This document shows positions 14,901-18,687 of a stretch of 18,687 nt of DNA, in pieces. The notes below the pieces were generated by a model. The model did no database searches, was not told the origin of the DNA, and worked only from the letters and a program-made list of their open reading frames with translations. Source of the stretch: JAAZMX01 sp035388025 (GTDB lineage: Bacteria; Patescibacteriota; Patescibacteriia; UBA2196; GWA2-42-15); contig DAOOPA010000015.1 in the NCBI GenBank assembly GCA_035388025.1, positions 1 through 18,687 on the forward strand, given 5' to 3'. Numbering within the stretch: position 1 is the stretch's first letter; each line of letters starts with the position of its first letter. A program made the translations under genes and the position numbers.

Positions 14901-15279
14901 GCTCTATATTACCCAGCCGGTATTGAAATTCCGTCGGATGACCAGGTTCTTCAAAAAGCAATTCCTCCTTGAGTCGGTGATCATTGTTTGTTTGTACCAC
15001 ATCAGTTTTCGGATAAGCCCGGCGATAAATTGTCTGCTTGTCTTCTGTTGCCACCCGGACTTTTTCGCCAGTCAGAGGCGTGATAGTCAAAGACAGATTG
15101 TCGCGCGTCACTACCACAGGCTCGGTATAATAAATCGGGCTCAAAGTTTGATAGGGTTTTTCTGCCGACCGAAAAGGAAAAAACCTTTTCACCGCCACGA
15201 CCAAACCAGCCACCATGATTAAAATAATCAAGCTGGCCAGTATTTTAAAAATAGGTTTATTTTTTTTGAAATCACGCAT
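11950..15279 (-). CDS. Anchored DUF2341/LamG surface protein with an inserted six-repeat (propeller-like) block
   Basis: 1109 aa, ATG at 15279. A signal anchor at about residues 13-31 places the rest outside. An N-terminal region (about 45-215) ends in the AKYPVILDPT motif shared with the upstream paralogue. DUF2341 spans about 318-425 (starting WWNTSWPYRKEI). A LamG-type concanavalin-like domain starts at about 433 (YKGVWHMSE), stops near residue 512, and resumes near 863 (GGYIFDWAGRP) through DEIRISNTAR. Between the halves lie six repeats of about 57 residues, each with an ...W... segment and a YxAA/YxGA-like strand (DKIYYAAL, DFLYYGAL, DKAYFAAL, AMLYYGAF, NRAYHAAF, KRLYYTAF). The C-terminal module (about 996-1109) is Ig/fn3-like and nearly matches that of the neighbour. 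It follows the 878-aa gene after 27 bases, so they are probably one operon. The likely role is binding of glycans or other ligands at the surface; this is inferred. Confidence 0.9.
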   Translation of the reverse strand: MRDFKKNKPIFKILASLIILIMVAGLVVAVKRFFPFRSAEKPYQTLSPIYYTEPVVVTRDNLSLTITPLTGEKVRVATEDKQTIYRRAYPKTDVVQTNNDHRLKEELLFEEPGHPTEFQYRLGNIEQFVIEKRQGDFIFYDKKRYLDNKEMALIFTMPAPFVTEFEGEPNFEAVAAFIEGDILTVRLDKNWLAQAKYPVILDPTVEINILNVYSHPKQGEEWVVDFTTLGTADLKIIPNDQATIDDDEFVSLACDGESVTPQILAGDIIYYPNWQCAGTGTVIHKTLVAGKHTLRFEFSDPLDPANAQIVYAYNDPADPWWNTSWPYRKEIIIYANQVFYTGAFPVMVTTTDADLIYGGSGHMGKSDGSDMAFTDDQGNALDYDLESYNNSTGQVVAWVEANVSASANTSIYIYYGNAGAVSQENEVGAWDTNYKGVWHMSETTGQHQDSTGVNDSTTVSVTTQGSASGRVGGADDFDGTDDYVAIGDNNSLDITNAGTIEAWISTDDVSTAEANFSRWKSITAPNGAGTYEQSSVDFVVVGDKIYYAALMCTGTTEDFLVASSDLNGDNFSGWNASQPVFSDGCGADEGLSVAIDSDGDFLYYGALGNLNGTSYFYTATTTLAGAMDASGWRTQSAPGGTGSGENSGIDMIIVGDKAYFAALTLNAGTETFKTASGVISNMDTNSISWTTQSNIPGGGGTNGNCNIGLDSDGAMLYYGAFCHTGTDDTYSFATSTLAGAGSTTGVGLWTYISEPNGTGTDDINGTDITIAGNRAYHAAFSAAAGTELYSTANTDLAGAGISWTSRQDASSNPNGQGTGDSTDASVKTDGKRLYYTAFTHSGATEVFFLASSTIPAHPIIAKNSAYELMQTGGGYIFDWAGRPQSFATATAVSTFTHVAVTHDGTTMNYYENGELKRTQKVTTDFVSNANNLIFGRNERGDGAYQYFNGIIDEIRISNTARSAVWLQTQYNNITEESGNFLDFGAEETVPENQEPGLDLTVDTPDPTNPGRSVSFIVNWSDVDSTQVKIKVCKTDSLTNQNCDGGFWASSTALTVNNPATVFYDVIAEDAGQTRNYWVFVCDISGDCSSSSSGTFTVNKTSVVPNVLFR

Positions 15280-15306
15280 GGGTATTTAGAAAATTTAATA
15301 CTAGAT

Positions 15307-17943
15307 TTACCGTACCTTCAATCCTCCCCGAACCTTGATATTGGGCACTGTACTTTGGGTATTAACCGTGAAACTGCCCGCGATTCCCTCAGTGCACGCG
15401 CCACTACTATCACACACAAAAGCCCAATAATTTCTGGTTTGACCCGCGTCCTCGCCCGCCACGTTATAAATCACACTAACCGGATCATTGGTAGTGAAAA
15501 CGGTTGAGGAGGCCCAAAATCCACCGTCACAATTTTGATTAGTCAAAGAATTAGTTTTACAAATTTTAATTTTGACTGTTTCCCCGCTATCAGCATCATT
15601 CCAGTCAATAATAAAACTAACTGAACGCCCCGGGTTGGTTGGATCTGGCGTGTCAGTCGCCAAGCTCACAGTCGGTGCCGAACCAGCCACCACTATTTCA
15701 TCCGCCCCAATATCCCAAGTCCCTGCCCCAGTCGGCCTGGTCTGCCCATCAACATCCGTGGTAAAAATCGCTGACAAATCTACACCGGCGTTATACTGAA
15801 CAGCGCCAGCATCTTTAACATGCAAATTTTCAGCATCATTGGTTACTGATGTATAATAATTGGCATAGTCAGTAGCATTTTGTGTGGAATGAGAGCCCGG
15901 CGCCGTAGTATCAGAAGCGATGTTATAATCTGAAGTGGAATCGGTACCAAAAGAACCGCCGGACAAAGCCGCATAACCAAAACCATCAGCGGCATTAGAA
16001 ACTATGTTATTTCTTACCCCCAAAGTATAGCCACCTTCAACCACAATGCCACCCCCAGTAATTTCATAAATGGTATTATTATAAACATCGCCATAACAAT
16101 AACTAAAATAAATACCGCCATAATTAAAAGAACCGGAAACATCACCGCCATAAATTATATTATTATAAACTGTAGTGGCACTACTTCGAACATATATAGC
16201 AAGACCTCGGTTATCAGAGACTTCGTCGTGAATAATATTATTTCTAATAATATTATTGCTTGCATTAATCAAAAATCCTTCACTGTGGCCATAAGAAGAA
16301 CCAAAATCAGTTATTTCCAACCATTCAACAATTGTATAATCATCACCAGTGGCAATAACCGTGCCCGTGCCACTCATGTCAACTTTGACTCCTGTCCCGG
16401 CCGTACCGCTATGTCTATTACCAGAAGCTACTGTCAGCCACATATAGCTATCCGCATCGCCGGTTGTGCCGTCAATAGTAACGCCGGCGGTAAAAGTTGA
16501 GTCATTATAGCATTCTCCTTTTTCAATATCTGTCCCTGCGTCGCGCGCGTCTTCCCAGGCTTGTATGGTGGAATAATCACGAGCATTAGTGCCAATGGAA
16601 TAAGTATTAGTAGCCGCTCTAGCCGGCTTAATAATTTTATCCCAAACACGGGCCAGCCAAGTCTTTTTTTCTTCCAACCTTTTGGCCAATCTGGTCGCGC
16701 CAGGCAACACTGACTCATCGCCAGGTAATTCATTAAGAGCTAATTGCAATTGACCATTTTTAATTTTATCATACATTAAAGCAAATTCTTTTTGTTTAAT
16801 AATTTCATTTAAATTCAATGCCGTGGCATCAATAATTGGATTATCCTTGGCGCGATTGCGGATAATATCTATTAAACCATTCTTGGTAATTTCCTCTTCC
16901 ATTCCTTCTTTACTTCTTTGATAAATCTTCACGCGCTCATTATTGACCAAAGCCACATAATCCAAACCATATTGATAGGCGCCATCAACTTGTTTGGCCT
17001 GACTTTGAGGCGGCGGTTCATTATTATTCATGGCTTTAACGCGCTCTTGGGCAGTAATCGATTGAAAACGCACTTTAAATTTTTCCCTCTCCTCTTGAGT
17101 CATTTTGGACACTCTCACAATCACAAAATCTCGATATTCCATCTTACCCCAGGGCCAGCCCATTGGTTTGACGTCAACAATATCGCCATCTTTGGCATTG
17201 CCAGCTTCATTGCCATTTTGGCCGATTTTAACCAAGATTTCATCATATTCCCGCACTGTCATCGGCGGATCCAAAACTAACGGGTATTTTACCTTCTCTA
17301 ATAATTTTGGCTCAATAGCTTCCATAATCAGAGTCTTTTCATCCACCAATCTATAATGATAAGAAATTTTCTGGCCACTGGCATCAATCGCTGTCGGATA
17401 ATCTAAAGTAAAAAGTTCTTGCCCTGTTTTTTTATCAAGAACGGTAATATACATCCCGACTTCATCACGCAATTCTATCTCTCCTTTTTGTTCAAGTTCA
17501 AAAGTAAAACTATGAGTTGCCTCTCTATTATTAATATAAATAAATTCTTTGATCTTGCCATCAAAGGTGTGGACTTCCACGTCAATGCCTGGCAAAACGT
17601 CCAGCCATTTGATCTTATTATCTTTTTGCATAGGCTTGGAAAAATTACCGCCAACCATCTTGGTAAACAACTGTAATTTTTCACCCTGATAAACATTGGC
17701 GCCAAAACCCACCTCGCCAGTACTAGGATCGATCTCCATGGCTGCCTTGGCTCCGGGTACCAGCTGACCCAAAACAGCTACAATCGGCGAATAATTGCTT
17801 TTGGTCTCCTGCCAAACAATTTTTCTTGTCCGATTTGACTGCCACCAAAAACCGATTGCTCCAACCAAAAGCAAAAACACCAGAGCCATAATGAACGCTC
17901 TAACTGAAAATCTGACTGTTGGATTATTTGCTTTTTCTCTCAT
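15307..17943 (-). CDS. Anchored parallel beta-helix surface protein with Ig-like tail
   Basis: 878 aa from the ATG at 17943 (MREKANNPTVRFSV). A TTG seven codons upstream is a poorer start. A signal anchor lies at about residues 17-36. The N-terminal region (to about 230, ending KVKYPLVLDPP) is related to that of the downstream 1109-aa protein. A charged, helix-rich stretch (about 250-440) follows. A right-handed parallel beta-helix lies at about 445-750, with repeated NNIIRNNII, VYNNIIYGG, VYNNTIYEI and VRNNIVSNA turns typical of PbH1 repeats and the common end DIGADE. The Ig/fn3-like C-terminal module (about 757-878) is shared with the 1109-aa protein. TATAAT lies only four bases before the ATG, so the transcript could be nearly leaderless, though no good -35 is visible. 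Probably an exported polysaccharide-binding or adhesive protein; no catalytic residues are evident. Confidence 0.9.
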   Translation of the reverse strand: MREKANNPTVRFSVRAFIMALVFLLLVGAIGFWWQSNRTRKIVWQETKSNYSPIVAVLGQLVPGAKAAMEIDPSTGEVGFGANVYQGEKLQLFTKMVGGNFSKPMQKDNKIKWLDVLPGIDVEVHTFDGKIKEFIYINNREATHSFTFELEQKGEIELRDEVGMYITVLDKKTGQELFTLDYPTAIDASGQKISYHYRLVDEKTLIMEAIEPKLLEKVKYPLVLDPPMTVREYDEILVKIGQNGNEAGNAKDGDIVDVKPMGWPWGKMEYRDFVIVRVSKMTQEEREKFKVRFQSITAQERVKAMNNNEPPPQSQAKQVDGAYQYGLDYVALVNNERVKIYQRSKEGMEEEITKNGLIDIIRNRAKDNPIIDATALNLNEIIKQKEFALMYDKIKNGQLQLALNELPGDESVLPGATRLAKRLEEKKTWLARVWDKIIKPARAATNTYSIGTNARDYSTIQAWEDARDAGTDIEKGECYNDSTFTAGVTIDGTTGDADSYMWLTVASGNRHSGTAGTGVKVDMSGTGTVIATGDDYTIVEWLEITDFGSSYGHSEGFLINASNNIIRNNIIHDEVSDNRGLAIYVRSSATTVYNNIIYGGDVSGSFNYGGIYFSYCYGDVYNNTIYEITGGGIVVEGGYTLGVRNNIVSNAADGFGYAALSGGSFGTDSTSDYNIASDTTAPGSHSTQNATDYANYYTSVTNDAENLHVKDAGAVQYNAGVDLSAIFTTDVDGQTRPTGAGTWDIGADEIVVAGSAPTVSLATDTPDPTNPGRSVSFIIDWNDADSGETVKIKICKTNSLTNQNCDGGFWASSTVFTTNDPVSVIYNVAGEDAGQTRNYWAFVCDSSGACTEGIAGSFTVNTQSTVPNIKVRGGLKVR
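17885..17939 (-). repeat. 55-bp exact duplicate of the window's right end
   Basis: This segment, which encodes residues 2-20 of the 878-aa protein, is identical to 18633-18687, the last 55 bases of the window, in the same orientation and 748 bp apart. Identity stops sharply on the left and is cut by the window end on the right. Confidence 0.95.
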
Positions 17944-18000
17944 AAAAATTATATTTAAACTCAAAGGACTGTTCTTGTTCTTTTAATCCACCATTCGTCG

Positions 18001-18029
18001 TTGGTTCAATCGTCCTTCGATTGAACCAA
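18001..18029 (+). repeat. REP-like palindrome, left of the transposase gene
   Basis: TTGGTTCAATCG (18001-18012) and CGATTGAACCAA (18018-18029) form a perfect 12-bp stem with loop TCCTT. It lies 17 bases beyond the stop codon of the transposase gene. Confidence 0.92.
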
Positions 18030-18046
18030 AATATTGTTTAATTAGT

Positions 18047-18544
18047 CTAAAGACTTTCTACTATAATTTTCGTGGAGATTTTGCTCGCCGATGACCATTT
18101 CCAGTCTTCAGGATAATGGACATATTCTTTCCGAACTGGGTTATCATGAATATAATTGATTTTCTGATCCAAAAATTCTTCTGAGGTGATTAACTCTGGG
18201 TAGTTACCATCCTGCCAAAGATGATAGCCGTCTTCAGCTCTAAATAATTCATTGACTTCCGGCTCGGCGGCTAAAATATTTTTCTGTAATTCCTTGGATA
18301 AAAATGTTTTCATGTCCCTGATTGTACCTATCAAATCAGGAGCAGATCCTACAAAGTGCAGATGGTTGGTCATAAACACAAAGGCATAAACCTTTAATCC
18401 CTTATGCTTTTGGCAATAAACAAAACTATCTTCAAGTAATTTAAATCTACCATGGCGGTCTAATATATGATACCAATTATGGATAGTAAAGGTGATAAAG
18501 TATATCTGATCCTTTTGTTCTTTAAAAATTCTAACAGAAGGCAT
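18047..18544 (-). CDS. REP-associated tyrosine transposase (Y1/HUH family)
   Basis: 165 aa, ATG at 18542-18544. It belongs to the Y1 transposase superfamily (COG1943/PF01797 type), which nicks single-stranded DNA through a catalytic tyrosine. Visible motifs are the metal-binding HUH pair in FMTNHLHFV (H61, H63), the candidate nucleophile Y131 in QKINYIHDNPVRKEYV, and the C-terminal PEDWKWSSAS signature of the RAYT branch. Length is normal for RAYTs and no frameshift is visible, so it could be active. Such proteins recognise hairpins next to their gene, and the bracketing palindromes are the obvious candidates. There is no Shine-Dalgarno before the ATG. Confidence 0.93.
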   Translation of the reverse strand: MPSVRIFKEQKDQIYFITFTIHNWYHILDRHGRFKLLEDSFVYCQKHKGLKVYAFVFMTNHLHFVGSAPDLIGTIRDMKTFLSKELQKNILAAEPEVNELFRAEDGYHLWQDGNYPELITSEEFLDQKINYIHDNPVRKEYVHYPEDWKWSSASKISTKIIVESL

Positions 18545-18563
18545 ATTACTTTATTAGTTTCTG

Positions 18564-18588
18564 CAACTGGCAATCTTTCTACCAGTTG
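18564..18588. repeat. Short hairpin upstream of the transposase start
   Basis: CAACTGG (18564-18570) and CCAGTTG (18582-18588) form a 7-bp stem with an 11-base loop, between the transposase ATG and its right-hand palindrome. It could lie in the 5' leader of the transposase mRNA or be part of the element's recognition end. Confidence 0.5.
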
Positions 18589-18597
18589 ATAATTACC

Positions 18598-18624
18598 TGG
18601 TTCAATCGAAGGACGATTGAACCA
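18598..18624 (-). repeat. REP-like palindrome, right of the transposase gene
   Basis: TGGTTCAATCG (18598-18608) and CGATTGAACCA (18614-18624) form a perfect 11-bp stem with loop AAGGA, the reverse complement of the loop of the left copy. The two copies are therefore inverted relative to each other. Confidence 0.92.
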
Positions 18625-18628
18625 ACCC

Positions 18629-18687
18629 TTAGGCCATAATGAACGCTCTAACTGAAAATCTGACTGTTGGATTATTTGCTTTTTCTC
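18629..18687 (-). pseudogene. Truncated copy of the 5' coding end of the 878-aa surface protein gene
   Basis: On the minus strand the window end reads the same codons as residues 2-20 of the 878-aa protein (RE KANNPTVRFSVRAFIMA), then meets TAA at 18629-18631, just before the right-hand palindrome. Either a duplicated and truncated gene start is present, or the window ends in an assembly overlap. What lies further right is not visible. Confidence 0.55.

Larger units (their letters stand above)
18001..18624 (-). mobile_element. RAYT module: Y1 transposase gene bracketed by inverted REP-like palindromes
   Basis: A transposase gene of the REP-associated tyrosine type lies between two palindromes with the same stem and reverse-complementary loops (TCCTT and AAGGA). 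In known bacteria, RAYT enzymes process REP hairpins that flank their genes and are scattered in the chromosome. Related hairpins elsewhere in this window fit that picture. No target-site duplication is expected for this enzyme class. Confidence 0.75.

Noticed and set aside
1..18687. Recoded TGA (code 25) sometimes seen in CPR
   Set aside because: TGA works as the stop of miaB, the 210-aa gene and the 164-aa gene, and no real frame needs TGA read-through.
1..18687. tRNA, rRNA or riboswitch genes
   Set aside because: I saw no cloverleaf with TTCRANY-type arm, no rRNA core sequence and no known riboswitch pattern in the spacers, all of which are short.

Overview
The window looks like part of a genome from the Candidate Phyla Radiation (Patescibacteria); I cannot place it below that level. 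The evidence is the mix of very large modular surface proteins with a compact tRNA-modification pair, the near absence of Shine-Dalgarno sequences, and A+T-rich spacers between genes of moderate G+C. TGG encodes Trp, and TGA is the stop codon of miaB and of two other genes, so the code is standard table 11 and not the TGA=Gly code of Gracilibacteria/Absconditabacteria. The left edge cuts a gene. The right edge may be a contig end (see the 55-bp duplication).

Left third (1-7817, + strand): a surface-protein locus. A 5'-truncated secreted protein carries Cys-rich CGDG repeats, two von Willebrand factor A (VWA) domains, an acidic MopE-like metal-binding motif and a lamin-tail domain. A strong terminator separates it from a 307-aa membrane-anchored beta-rich protein. 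That is followed by a 1288-aa protein with a VWA domain, SdrD/SpaA-like beta domains, MopE-like motifs, CGDG repeats and a six-helix C-terminal membrane domain. The two VWA proteins are paralogues and share an unusual four-Cys insertion beside the VWA metal site.

Middle (7832-11780): miaB and miaA, consecutive steps of the ms2i6A37 tRNA modification. Between them lie an unrecognised 210-aa membrane protein on the opposite strand, with its own Shine-Dalgarno and terminator, and a 52-aa Lys/Arg-rich protein. A 164-aa membrane-anchored conserved-type hypothetical follows on the minus strand. Short tandem tracts, mostly four heptamers, interrupt miaB and flank miaA.

Right third (11950-17943, - strand): two adjacent genes, probably one operon transcribed leftwards. 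One encodes an 878-aa protein with an N-terminal anchor, a parallel beta-helix and an Ig-like tail. The other encodes a 1109-aa protein with an N-terminal anchor, DUF2341, a LamG fold that seems to be split by six propeller-like repeats, and the same Ig-like tail. Both look like exported adhesin or binding proteins.

Far right (18001-18687): a REP-associated tyrosine transposase (RAYT) gene bracketed by two inverted palindromes. Related TGGTTCA...TGAACCA palindromes with compensated stem changes also sit at the miaB stop codon and as an inverted pair at 11829-11927. Together they look like a resident RAYT/REP system. The last 55 bases repeat the start of the 878-aa gene exactly.
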